Position numbers and translations under genes: made by a program. A DNA stretch of 64,000 nucleotides from Neotamlana sedimentorum (GTDB lineage Bacteria; Bacteroidota; Bacteroidia; Flavobacteriales; Flavobacteriaceae): contig NZ_JTDW01000017.1 of NCBI RefSeq assembly GCF_000943565.1, forward strand, positions 1 through 64,000, written 5' to 3'. Positions 1-8,363 of this stretch are shown piece by piece. Position 1 is the stretch's first letter. Each line of letters begins with the position of its first letter. Below the pieces are notes generated by a model. It saw only the letters and a list, made by a program, of their open reading frames with translations. It ran no database searches and was not told where the DNA came from.

Positions 1-528
1 AATGTTACGGTAGCGCTACCAGTTTGTCCACACTCATCAGAGATTGCGTTATAATCGTTAGACCAAGTGATTGTAGAACACGCATCGGAAGCAGCGGCAC
101 CACCATTAGAACTTAACCAATTGTTAAGGTCAGTTGTATTACCATTCCCATCACATTCTACGGTTAAATCACTAGCAGCAGTATCGATAGTAGGCGCGGT
201 ATTATCTTCAATAGTAAATGTAGCCGATGTAGTTGTCTCGTTACCACAATCATCAGTAGCTGTAAATGTTACGGTAGCGCTACCAGTTTGTCCGCACTCA
301 TCAGAGATTGCAGTATAATCGTTAGACCAAGTGATATTTGCAGAACAAGTATCAGAGGCCAGGGCATTACCGTTATTATTTAACCAATTGTTAAGGTCAG
401 TTGTATTACCACTCCCATCACATTCTACAGTTAAATCGCTAGCAGCAGTATCGATAGTAGGCGGGGTGTTATCTTCAACAGTAAAAGTAGCTGTAGTTGA
501 AACAGAGTTTCCACAAGCATCCGTAGCT
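1..528 (-). repeat. Near-identical 264-bp tandem repeats in the surface-protein gene
   Basis: The sequence at 1-30 recurs almost unchanged at 265-294, a period of 264 bp or 88 codons. The two units stay highly similar through 528, and a more diverged unit follows to about 700. Each encodes one HYR-like module. The period is an exact multiple of three, so unit gain or loss would keep the frame. Confidence 0.85.
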
Positions 529-2579
529 GTAAAGGTAACCTCTCCACTTCCTGCACTTCCGCAATCGATATCTAAATCAGAGAAGTTGTCCGACCAAGTT
601 ATAGCTGTACAACTATTAGCTACTGTAGCTCCACCGTAACTAGTAATCCAGTTAATTAAATCAGCCGAATTATCGCCATCACATTCTACTGTTAAATCAC
701 TAGCTTCTGTTAAAAAACTTAATGCTGTTTGATTACCACCGGTATGTGTAATTGTTTCATCCTTTAATTTATTACCACATTCATCTAGAACATCGTAAGT
801 ATAAGTTAATGTCCAAGAACAATCATCTCCTGTAATTTCAGTATTTGTTAAGGACACAGATACGTTGGTACAATTATCTGAATAACCAGAAGCAACAGTA
901 GCCGCATCGAAAGGTGCATTTGTTTCGGCATCGGCTGAACATGAATTAATTCCTGTCTGACCACTCGGTGCACTACCTGTTGGAGCAGATAGGTCACTCC
1001 CAGAATAAACAATTGTTTCATTTTCTAGTTTATTCCCAGAAAGATCAACAACATCATAAGTGTAAGTTAAGGTCCAACCACAATTATCGCCTGTTAAAGT
1101 TGTATCGGTTAGGTTAATAGTTAGGCTTGTACTACAATTATCAGAATAGTTTGTGGCTATAGTGGCTGTATCAAAAGTATAAGTAGATTGCGCATCATCG
1201 CTACACAAATTAATTCCTGTTGCTCCGGTTGGAGCTGTTCCAGTAGGGACTTCATTATCATTTATTAGTTCGGCATCAGAATCGGCCGACCTAACACATG
1301 AAGTATAAGCACTTTTAACAGTAACCGTGTAAGTCCCTTCAGCTAAACCTGTAAATAAAGTTGATGTTTGATAATTAACACCATCAATTGAATATTGATA
1401 TTGATTAGGATCTGTATCAGAATTTAGTGGACTAGTTACGGTTAAAGAAAAATTATCGTTACCACCGCTACAATCAATATTATAAGTTGGTGCTGGTGGT
1501 AAATCTACATAAGATAAAGTAACGCTGCCAGTATCACAAACCGAAGTATTAGGAGGAGGTAGGCATAATTCATATGTAAATGTTACATCACCAGTAAAAC
1601 CAGGATTTGGCTCATAAGTATAAGTACCATCAGTATTAAATACAAAAGACTCTCCAGTATTAGTAGGAGGGGAGATTAATTTGTACTTAGAATTTTGTGG
1701 TTCATTGTTTAAAATGTTTAAATCTCCGTTATAAGTTTCATCTAAACATTCAATTAATTGCTGATCTACAGCATATTTTTGAAGTAAGAAGAACTTACCA
1801 TCGCCATGATCGTTAGTTGCACCAATAAACTCAATTCTAGTAATACTTGAGCCGGTAGGAGCTAAATCATTTAAGTAAAATAATGCAATAGCAATAGTTT
1901 GCCCATTATTATTGACACGGCCAGATCTCCAGTAATCTGAGCCCGTTACAGGAGGCTGAAAGACACTGCCGTAATGATTTCCATTATTAATAACAAAGGT
2001 TTGTCCTAGTTTTTGTTCTGGTCCGCCACCAACAGGGATGCCATAAACTTCTACATAAAAACAGTTATTGCCTCCTCGCTCAGTTACAGCTAAAACTCCA
2101 CCGTCGTTTGATGGAATTGGATCACCATAACTTAGTGTTTGCCTTTGTACCGTAGTATTTAATGCTGCCGTGTAGTCTCCACAAATATTTGCTCCATTTG
2201 GATTGGCAGCAAAATAATGATTTAAGTTTTTATCCTGAAACGCATCAAGAGCCGCCGCATTCCATGCAGGATTTGCACTATTAAACGGTTTAGTAATACC
2301 ATTTTCTATTAATTGATTTGTAGCGTGATTACTCGTACCTATTTCCAAATCGTAAGAACTAGGCACAACAAAGGTATTATATAGAGTTCCATCGATGGTT
2401 AAAGATTCGATTGTGGCAGGATTTAAATTTGATACTTGAGTATCGGACCACTGAAAGGTAACACCGGTTTGAATTGATGGAGCTTGTGCATATAAACCAT
2501 GTATTAAAAAGGTAAAAACCATAAAGGTTAAAACTTTAAAGCTTTTTAATAATGAAACATAATAGTACTTATTTTTCAT
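1..2579 (-). CDS. Repeat-rich secreted surface protein, 5' part only (runs off window)
   Basis: An open frame of about 859 codons starts at the ATG at 2579-2577 and has no stop before the window edge, so the C-terminus is missing. The N-terminus is a Sec signal peptide: Lys/Tyr-rich start, hydrophobic core, probable cleavage after LYA near residue 31. A non-repetitive domain of roughly 450 residues follows, then a SprB/PKD-like segment, two modules with the phrase WTLTYTYDV, and finally HYR-like modules with the phrases DLTVECDG and VTFTATD. Such modules are typical of very large flavobacterial adhesins and gliding-related proteins exported by the type IX system. The sorting domain would lie outside the window. 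Function as an adhesin is inferred from architecture. Confidence 0.85.
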   Translation of the reverse strand, partial: MKNKYYYVSLLKSFKVLTFMVFTFLIHGLYAQAPSIQTGVTFQWSDTQVSNLNPATIESLTIDGTLYNTFVVPSSYDLEIGTSNHATNQLIENGITKPFNSANPAWNAAALDAFQDKNLNHYFAANPNGANICGDYTAALNTTVQRQTLSYGDPIPSNDGGVLAVTERGGNNCFYVEVYGIPVGGGPEQKLGQTFVINNGNHYGSVFQPPVTGSDYWRSGRVNNNGQTIAIALFYLNDLAPTGSSITRIEFIGATNDHGDGKFFLLQKYAVDQQLIECLDETYNGDLNILNNEPQNSKYKLISPPTNTGESFVFNTDGTYTYEPNPGFTGDVTFTYELCLPPPNTSVCDTGSVTLSYVDLPPAPTYNIDCSGGNDNFSLTVTSPLNSDTDPNQYQYSIDGVNYQTSTLFTGLAEGTYTVTVKSAYTSCVRSADSDAELINDNEVPTGTAPTGATGINLCSDDAQSTYTFDTATIATNYSDNCSTSLTINLTDTTLTGDNCGWTLTYTYDVVDLSGNKLENETIVYSGSDLSAPTGSAPSGQTGINSCSADAETNAPFDAATVASGYSDNCTNVSVSLTNTEITGDDCSWTLTYTYDVLDECGNKLKDETITHTGGNQTALSFLTEASDLTVECDGDNSADLINWITSYGGATVANSCTAITWSDNFSDLDIDCGSAGSGEVTFTATDACGNSVSTTATFTVEDNTPPTIDTAASDLTVECDGSGNTTDLNNWLNNNGNALASDTCSANITWSNDYTAISDECGQTGSATVTFTATDDCGNETTTSATFTIEDNTAPTIDTAASDLTVECDGNGNTTDLNNWLSSNGGAAASDACSTITWSNDYNAISDECGQTGSATVT

Positions 2580-2979
2580 ACTTAATTTATTAGTTTAGAT
2601 AGACTAAGGATATTATGTTCATTTTTTTAAATGAACATAAGCATAAATGAAATTTTTATATAAATATATTGAAGGGAAAAACATTAACACAAAACACTGA
2701 TATAGAATGTTACGGATATGTCTAAAGTTTAGATTTAGGGTCATAATGTGAAATTTTGTAGGTATAACAAAACAAATCATCTCATATGTTTATTTGAAAA
2801 AAAAATGTTAAATCACTTATAAAATCGTTTAAAAGTTATTGCAGTACAGATTATCGGCATAAAAAGCTGTATAGCGATTCAAATATTTATCATTTTTTTA
2901 ATAATTTTATAAGCAAATATCATGAATTATATCGATTTAAAAACATTTATCGACATATAATATCTTTTTATCGATAAAT
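2580..2979. other. AT-rich divergent intergenic region (400 bp)
   Basis: This spacer separates the minus-strand surface protein from the plus-strand phosphatase and should carry both promoters. I found no exact TAnnTTTG element on either strand, and no convincing hairpin or small gene. Confidence 0.5.
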
Positions 2980-3465
2980 ATGAAAAAACTAATAATAGTT
3001 CGGCATGCTAAATCTTCTTGGGAGCACAATGTGAGTGATCATGAGAGACCTCTTAATAAAAGAGGTTTTAACGACGCAGATTTGGTTTCTAAATACTTGA
3101 TTAATTTAAAATTAAAATATGATAAGTTAATTTCTAGTGATGCTATGCGAGCTAAAACTACAGCCAATATTTTTATTGAAAACTTAAAAATTACCAAATC
3201 AATATGCTTTTTAGATCATAATTTGTACGATTTTTCAGGAGAAAAATTGATTCAAGTTGTTAGGGAATGCCCAGATTCTGTTAATAATTTAATTATTTTT
3301 GGTCACAATCATGCTATAACAAGTTTTGTGAATTTATATGGGGATGTTTATGTTGATAACATACCCACATGCGGAGTAACTATTTTAGAGTTAAATATTG
3401 AACAATGGGACAACTTAAAACCCGGAAAAACTTTTAGAACTATTTTCCCTAAACATTTAAAATAA
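2980..3465 (+). CDS. sixA: SixA-like histidine phosphatase
   Basis: This 161-aa protein belongs to the histidine phosphatase (phosphoglycerate mutase-like) superfamily. The phosphoacceptor motif RHA is at residues 8-10 inside the N-terminal strand KLIIVRHAKSSW. The SSDAMRAKTT segment matches the family's S-x-x-R-A-x-x-T-A motif. The second catalytic histidine is probably in IIFGHNHA near residue 110. The length and compact fold match SixA, which dephosphorylates phosphohistidine on histidine-containing phosphotransfer proteins; the substrate here is unknown. The gene ends 94 bp before ppk1, which has its own promoter candidate. Its position next to two polyphosphate genes may mean a broader role in phosphate metabolism, but that is only inferred. 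Confidence 0.85.
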   Translation: MKKLIIVRHAKSSWEHNVSDHERPLNKRGFNDADLVSKYLINLKLKYDKLISSDAMRAKTTANIFIENLKITKSICFLDHNLYDFSGEKLIQVVRECPDSVNNLIIFGHNHAITSFVNLYGDVYVDNIPTCGVTILELNIEQWDNLKPGKTFRTIFPKHLK

Positions 3466-3523
3466 TTTTCTGTTTTAGTAATTTCGTATCATTATATTAA
3501 CTTACATTTAAGTTTAAATAGAA

Positions 3524-3531
3524 TATATTTG
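3524..3531 (+). promoter_or_regulatory. Candidate -7 element for ppk1-ppx
   Basis: TATATTTG fits the Bacteroidota -7 consensus TAnnTTTG and lies 28 bp before the ppk1 start. No clear TTG is seen at -33, so support is partial. Confidence 0.45.
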
Positions 3532-3559
3532 TTTTCCTATAAAAAATCCAAACAATTAA

Positions 3560-5623
3560 ATGAGTAAAACAGAAACTATAAGTAATAGTTATGTAAACAG
3601 AGAAATAAGTTGGCTACAATTTAATGCTAGAGTATTACAAGAAGCATCAGATGAAACCGTTCCTTTAATTGAAAGGTTTAGGTTTTTAGGGATATTTTCA
3701 AACAATTTAGATGAATTTTTTAAGGTGCGATATGCTACGGTAAAACGTATAGTTGAAGCTGGTAAAGGCGCTAAAAATGAATTAGGAGGTATTAAAGCAA
3801 AAGAACTTCTCGAAATAATTACTCAAATTGTTATAAAACAACAAAGTGAGAGCTTAAAAATTTTAAGCGATATTCAATTAAAATTAGAAAGTGAAAATAT
3901 TTATGTTATCAATGAGAATAACATAAGTGGGAATCAACATGATTTCGTTAAAAATTATTTTTTCCGAAAAGTTTTTCCTGGTTTAGTTACTATTATTTTG
4001 AGCGATGAAGTTAATATTCCAAATTTAAAAGATAGTGCAGCCTATTTAGCGGTAAAATTGCAAATGAAAGACAATAGTAAGCAGTTTGCTCTTATTGAAA
4101 TACCTAAATCAATCGATAGATTTGTTGTTTTACCAAGGCAAGCAGGTAAAAACTATATTATAATGATTGATGATTTGCTACGTTATTGCTTATCAGATAT
4201 TTTTAATATTTTCGATTACCGAAACATCTCTGCTCATATGATTAAAATTACTAGAGATGGTGAGCTTGATTTCGATAGCGATTTAAGTAAAAGTTTTATA
4301 GATAAAATATCAGATAGTGTAAAACATAGAGAAATAGGAGAACCCGTGCGTTTTGTTTACGACAAAACTATTGATGAGGACACTTTACAGTATTTAATGA
4401 ATAAAATGGGTATAGATAATACCGATAGCATAATTCCTGGAGGTAGATATCATAACCGTCGCGATTATATGGGATTTCCAAGTTTAGGGCGAACCGATTT
4501 AATGTATAATAAAATTGAAGCTTTACCTGTTAAAGGTTTAAGCCTACAAGAAAGTATTTTTAATGCTATTGCCCATAAAGATTATTTGCTTCATACTCCT
4601 TATCAAACCTTTTCTTATGTTGTTAAGTTTTTACGTGAAGCCGCGCTCGATCCTAAAGTAAAAACCATTAAAATTACGATTTATCGTTTAGCTGAGATAT
4701 CTCATGTTGCAAGTTCACTTATAAATGCTGCTATTAATGGCAAACAAGTTACTGTGGCTATAGAACTTCGAGCTAGGTTTGATGAACAAGCTAATATTGA
4801 ATATGCCGAACAAATGAAAGGTGAAGGCGTAAATTTAATTTTTGGTGTTGCAGGCTTAAAAGTGCATAGTAAGATGTGCGTTATAGAACGTGAAGAAAAT
4901 AAAAAAATAAAACGATACGGCTTTATAAGTACAGGTAATTTTAACGAATCGACGGCCAAAATTTACACCGATTATACACTTTTTACATCTAGTCAAAAAA
5001 TACTTAAAGATGTGAGTAGAATTTTCGATTTTTTCCATACCAATTACCGCATTCAACGTTATAAACATTTAATTGTATCACCACATTACACACAAAAATC
5101 ATTTTTTAAATTAATTGATAAGGAAATTGATATTGCTAAAAGTGGTGGAGACGGATCTATTCGTTTAAAAATGAATAGCCTTTCAAGCTACACAATGGTA
5201 GATAAACTTTATGAAGCTAGTAGAGCTGGGGTGAAAATACAAATGGTGGTTCGTGGTATTTGTTGTTTAATTCCAGGAGTTCCAGGTATGAGCGAAAATA
5301 TTGAAGTTATTAGTGTAATAGATAAATTTTTAGAACATTCTAGGGTTTATATATTTGGTAATGATGGTGATACAAAAGTATATATAGCTTCTGCTGATTG
5401 GATGACCAGAAATATTGAAAATAGAGTAGAAGTAACTTGTCCTATTTACGATGAGGACGTTAAAAAAGAAATAATAGAAACTTTCGAAATAGGGTGGAAA
5501 GACAATGTAAAAGCTCGTTTAATTAATCAAAAAGAGGAGAACACGTATAGACAAAATAATAATGAAAAGGTAAGATCGCAATTTGCCATTTACGATTATT
5601 ACGTTAATAAATTAAAAGAATAG
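3560..5623 (+). CDS. ppk1: Polyphosphate kinase 1
   Basis: This 687-aa protein matches full-length PPK1, which reversibly polymerises the gamma-phosphate of ATP into inorganic polyphosphate. The N-terminal domain begins with YVNREISWLQFNARVLQEA, a strongly conserved PPK1 start. The two catalytic histidines are in VHSKM (His436) and EHSR (His593), in phospholipase-D-like C-terminal domains, at nearly the same spacing as in the E. coli enzyme. The stop codon lies one base from the start of the exopolyphosphatase gene, so synthesis and breakdown of polyphosphate are almost certainly co-transcribed. Confidence 0.96.
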   Translation: MSKTETISNSYVNREISWLQFNARVLQEASDETVPLIERFRFLGIFSNNLDEFFKVRYATVKRIVEAGKGAKNELGGIKAKELLEIITQIVIKQQSESLKILSDIQLKLESENIYVINENNISGNQHDFVKNYFFRKVFPGLVTIILSDEVNIPNLKDSAAYLAVKLQMKDNSKQFALIEIPKSIDRFVVLPRQAGKNYIIMIDDLLRYCLSDIFNIFDYRNISAHMIKITRDGELDFDSDLSKSFIDKISDSVKHREIGEPVRFVYDKTIDEDTLQYLMNKMGIDNTDSIIPGGRYHNRRDYMGFPSLGRTDLMYNKIEALPVKGLSLQESIFNAIAHKDYLLHTPYQTFSYVVKFLREAALDPKVKTIKITIYRLAEISHVASSLINAAINGKQVTVAIELRARFDEQANIEYAEQMKGEGVNLIFGVAGLKVHSKMCVIEREENKKIKRYGFISTGNFNESTAKIYTDYTLFTSSQKILKDVSRIFDFFHTNYRIQRYKHLIVSPHYTQKSFFKLIDKEIDIAKSGGDGSIRLKMNSLSSYTMVDKLYEASRAGVKIQMVVRGICCLIPGVPGMSENIEVISVIDKFLEHSRVYIFGNDGDTKVYIASADWMTRNIENRVEVTCPIYDEDVKKEIIETFEIGWKDNVKARLINQKEENTYRQNNNEKVRSQFAIYDYYVNKLKE

Positions 5624-5624
5624 C

Positions 5625-6530
5625 ATGCTATCTATTAAAAAATATGCGGCTATCGATATTGGTTCGAATGCCGTGAGATTACTCATTTCTAATATAATTG
5701 AACAAAAAGATAGACCGGTTCAATTTAAAAAAAACTCATTAGTTCGTGTGCCAATTCGCTTAGGTGCAGATGTGTTTATTAAAAATAAAATATCGAAGGA
5801 AAACACACAACGCATGCTAGATACTATGTTAGCATTTAAAATGCTAATGAAAACACATAAGGTAGTAAAATACAAAGCATGTGCAACTTCTGCAATGCGA
5901 GAATCCGAAAATGGAAGAAAAATTGTTGATTTAATTTATGAACATTCAGGAATTAGTATAGATATTATTGATGGAGAAGAAGAAGCAGCTATTATTGCAG
6001 CGACTGATTTAAACAAGTTTATAGACCAAACCAAAACCTATTTATACGTAGATGTGGGAGGAGGTAGTACCGAGTTTACAATTATAGATCAAGGTAGGCA
6101 AAAAGCATCTAGGTCTTTTAAAATAGGTACAGTAAGATTATTAAATGACATGGTGCAAAATGAAACTTGGCAAGATTTGCAGGTTTGGATAAGTAAATAT
6201 ACTATGGGGTATGATAAAATTGATGTAATTGGCTCAGGTGGAAACATCAATAAAATTTTTAAAATTTCAGGAAAGGCCATAGGAAAGCCATTGTCTTTTT
6301 TTTACATGACATCATATTATAATACTTTACAGCGCTACTCATACGAAGAACGTATTACAGAATTAAACCTAAACCAAGATAGAGCTGATGTAATAATTCC
6401 AGCTATGCGTATTTATTTAACGGCTATGAAATGGAGTGGCGCAAAAAATATTTACGTACCTAAAATTGGTTTGGCAGATGGAATTATAAAAAGTATATAT
6501 TACGATACGGTTTCAAGTAATACACAGTAA
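5625..6530 (+). CDS. ppx: Ppx/GppA-family exopolyphosphatase
   Basis: This 301-aa protein has the ASKHA ATPase fold of exopolyphosphatases and pppGpp phosphohydrolases. The first phosphate loop is AIDIGSNAVRLL (Asp11) and the second is YVDVGGGSTEF. It has only the core two-lobed domain and lacks the C-terminal HD-type extension of long E. coli-like Ppx. It starts one base after the ppk1 stop, so translation is probably coupled. The neighbour favours polyphosphate over pppGpp as main substrate, but sequence alone does not separate the two activities. Confidence 0.9.
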   Translation: MLSIKKYAAIDIGSNAVRLLISNIIEQKDRPVQFKKNSLVRVPIRLGADVFIKNKISKENTQRMLDTMLAFKMLMKTHKVVKYKACATSAMRESENGRKIVDLIYEHSGISIDIIDGEEEAAIIAATDLNKFIDQTKTYLYVDVGGGSTEFTIIDQGRQKASRSFKIGTVRLLNDMVQNETWQDLQVWISKYTMGYDKIDVIGSGGNINKIFKISGKAIGKPLSFFYMTSYYNTLQRYSYEERITELNLNQDRADVIIPAMRIYLTAMKWSGAKNIYVPKIGLADGIIKSIYYDTVSSNTQ

Positions 6531-6616
6531 AATTTTGCATTTTACCTTTTATTGTTGTAATTTTTTTTGATATTCCTATATATTAGCTTATAACTTTATT
6601 CCCAAACCTATTGATT

Positions 6617-7195
6617 ATGAATAAAATATTATTTGCAGCGTTATTACTTATGGCATCTTATAGTTTTTCACAAAGTATAGATTCTACAGATGTTCAAGCT
6701 CCTGAAAAAAAAATACCTATGTTTAAGGGGGTAAAATATGGCGTTCGCGGAGGCTATAATATTTCTAATTTAGATTTTAAGGAACATCCCTCGGTATCTA
6801 ACAAGCATAGAAATAGTATTTATTTTGGCGCTTTCGCGGAAATTGCTTTATCAAATAAAGTAGCTGTTTCACCAGAATTACAATTTTCGGCTGAAGGAGC
6901 AAATGAAGAAACCTTGCATTTGGATTATATTCAGATGCCAATTTTATTAAATTTTAGAATCACCGAAAAAATTAGCGCTGGTTTAGGGCCGCAAGTTAGT
7001 TTAAAAGTTCACAAATACGAAGATGGAGTAAAAAACTTTGCGTATTCTGGAGTTGGTGGTGTAACATATAAAATTAATTATGCACTTTTTGCCGATGTTC
7101 GTTATACTTACGGAATTAGCAATATTTTCGACGACAAATTAAGTATGGAAGCCAGAAACACCAATATACAAATTGGGGTTGGTTATAAGTTTTAA
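6617..7195 (+). CDS. PorT-like outer-membrane beta-barrel protein
   Basis: This protein of about 192 aa starts with a typical signal peptide (MNKILFAALLLMASYSFSQ). It continues with alternating beta segments and ends in an aromatic residue (VGYKF), as small outer-membrane barrels do. The segment VKYGVRGGYNISNLDF resembles the start of the PorT/outer membrane beta-barrel domain. I chose the ATG at 6617 rather than the TTG two codons upstream because the signal peptide then begins with Met-Asn-Lys. It overlaps the convergent miaE gene by 4 bp. A possible promoter, TAACTTTA near 6590, is weak. Substrate and role are unknown. Confidence 0.8.
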   Translation: MNKILFAALLLMASYSFSQSIDSTDVQAPEKKIPMFKGVKYGVRGGYNISNLDFKEHPSVSNKHRNSIYFGAFAEIALSNKVAVSPELQFSAEGANEETLHLDYIQMPILLNFRITEKISAGLGPQVSLKVHKYEDGVKNFAYSGVGGVTYKINYALFADVRYTYGISNIFDDKLSMEARNTNIQIGVGYKF

Positions 7196-7773
7196 CCGTG
7201 TATTGTTTCTTTTTTACTTAAGTTTTTCATTATTTTAGCTTCGTAGTCTAAAAGATCTTGCCATTTTTTATCAACTTCCTTTCGGTCTCCATATTGTCTA
7301 GCAAAACCTAAAAACATAGTGTAATGGTTAGCTTCGCTTACCATTAGGTTTTTATAAAAAGTAGCTAATTCTTTGTCATCTAACTCTTCCGATAATAAGC
7401 GAAATCGTTCACAACTTCTAGCTTCTATTAAAGCAGCATAAAGCAAACGATGTACTAATTGTGTTGTTCTGCTGCCTCCTTTAGGGAAAAACTTAAGTAG
7501 CTCGATTACATAATCGTCGCGACGGTCTCTACCAAGTACCCAACCACGTTTAATAATAATGTCGTGCACCATTTTAAAATGGCTAATTTCTTCTTTAACT
7601 AAAGCTGTCATTTCTTGAACAAGCTCGGTATATTCTGGAAAGCTAACAATTAACGAAATAGCTGTACTTGTCGCTTTTTGTTCGCAAAAGGCATGGTCTG
7701 TAAGTATTTCTTCAATATTTTTTTCTACAATATTTACCCAACGAGGGTCTGTTGGTAATTTTAAGCCTAACAT
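7192..7773 (-). CDS. miaE: tRNA-(ms2io6A)-hydroxylase MiaE
   Basis: This 193-aa protein matches the MiaE family of ferritin-like diiron monooxygenases. These hydroxylate the isopentenyl side chain of 2-methylthio-N6-isopentenyladenosine at tRNA position 37. Family landmarks are DHAFCEQKATSTAISLI, the EEISHF iron-ligand helix and the SEANHYTMF helix; together they give the Glu/His ligands of a four-helix diiron site. It is the last gene of a minus-strand set with dnaX and an unknown protein and starts 2 bp after the end of the latter. Confidence 0.92.
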   Translation of the reverse strand: MLGLKLPTDPRWVNIVEKNIEEILTDHAFCEQKATSTAISLIVSFPEYTELVQEMTALVKEEISHFKMVHDIIIKRGWVLGRDRRDDYVIELLKFFPKGGSRTTQLVHRLLYAALIEARSCERFRLLSEELDDKELATFYKNLMVSEANHYTMFLGFARQYGDRKEVDKKWQDLLDYEAKIMKNLSKKETIHG

Positions 7774-7775
7774 AA

Positions 7776-8363
7776 TTATATAATATTTTGCGTTAGTTGT
7801 TTTTCTTTAATTTGTATAATTCCAAACTTATTAATTGAAATTACAAAGTCTCTATAATTTTCTGTTTCAGGAATATGAAATGCTGTGTTTAAACAAATTG
7901 TGTTTTTGGTTGATGCTTCAAAATCTATCCAAACATACTGCAATATAGCTTTGTTAAAAAAATCATTATTTTCAAAATTACTAAAACTAGATTTATTTAC
8001 TAAAAATTGATGGGGTAAACTATTATTTTTTGAGACTGTAATTTGCGCCTCAAAGTTTTTATACTCAGTTTTTTGCAGCGTGTCATTTTTGCTTAGTTTG
8101 TCTATAATTAGTGGAGCGTCTTCAATGGAATGGTAGTTAATTTTGATATTGAAGCCATTGTTTAAAATAGTATCGGTTATAATTATAACAGGTTGTTTGG
8201 GTATGTAATTTATTGTTTCACTAAAGTTTTTAAGTAGGTTGTTTTCTTTTAAAACTTCGGCATTTGTTTTATAAATTCTTGATTGGCCATCATTACTAAA
8301 AAATGCTATTGCTAACAGAATTACTAAAAGAGGTAGAATGCGGTATTTTAAATTTTTAAACAT
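7776..8363 (-). CDS. Membrane-anchored protein of unknown function
   Basis: I do not recognise a family for this 195-aa protein. Residues 1-28 form a signal anchor or uncleaved signal peptide (KYRILPLLVILLAIAFFSN). The rest is a soluble domain rich in Asn, Lys and beta-prone stretches, presumably periplasmic. There are no cysteines suggesting a lipoprotein. Its start overlaps the 3' end of dnaX by 8 bp and its stop lies 2 bp before miaE, so the three genes are probably co-transcribed. Confidence 0.7.
   Translation of the reverse strand: MFKNLKYRILPLLVILLAIAFFSNDGQSRIYKTNAEVLKENNLLKNFSETINYIPKQPVIIITDTILNNGFNIKINYHSIEDAPLIIDKLSKNDTLQKTEYKNFEAQITVSKNNSLPHQFLVNKSSFSNFENNDFFNKAILQYVWIDFEASTKNTICLNTAFHIPETENYRDFVISINKFGIIQIKEKQLTQNII

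Noticed and set aside
1-528. CRISPR-like array because of regular repeats
   Set aside because: The repeat unit is 264 bp, coding and in frame, with no short repeat/spacer pattern and no cas genes.
67-639. Two plus-strand reading frames over the repeat region
   Set aside because: They are antisense to the continuous minus-strand surface-protein frame and repeat each other with the same 264-bp period; their sequence is just the complement of the repeats.
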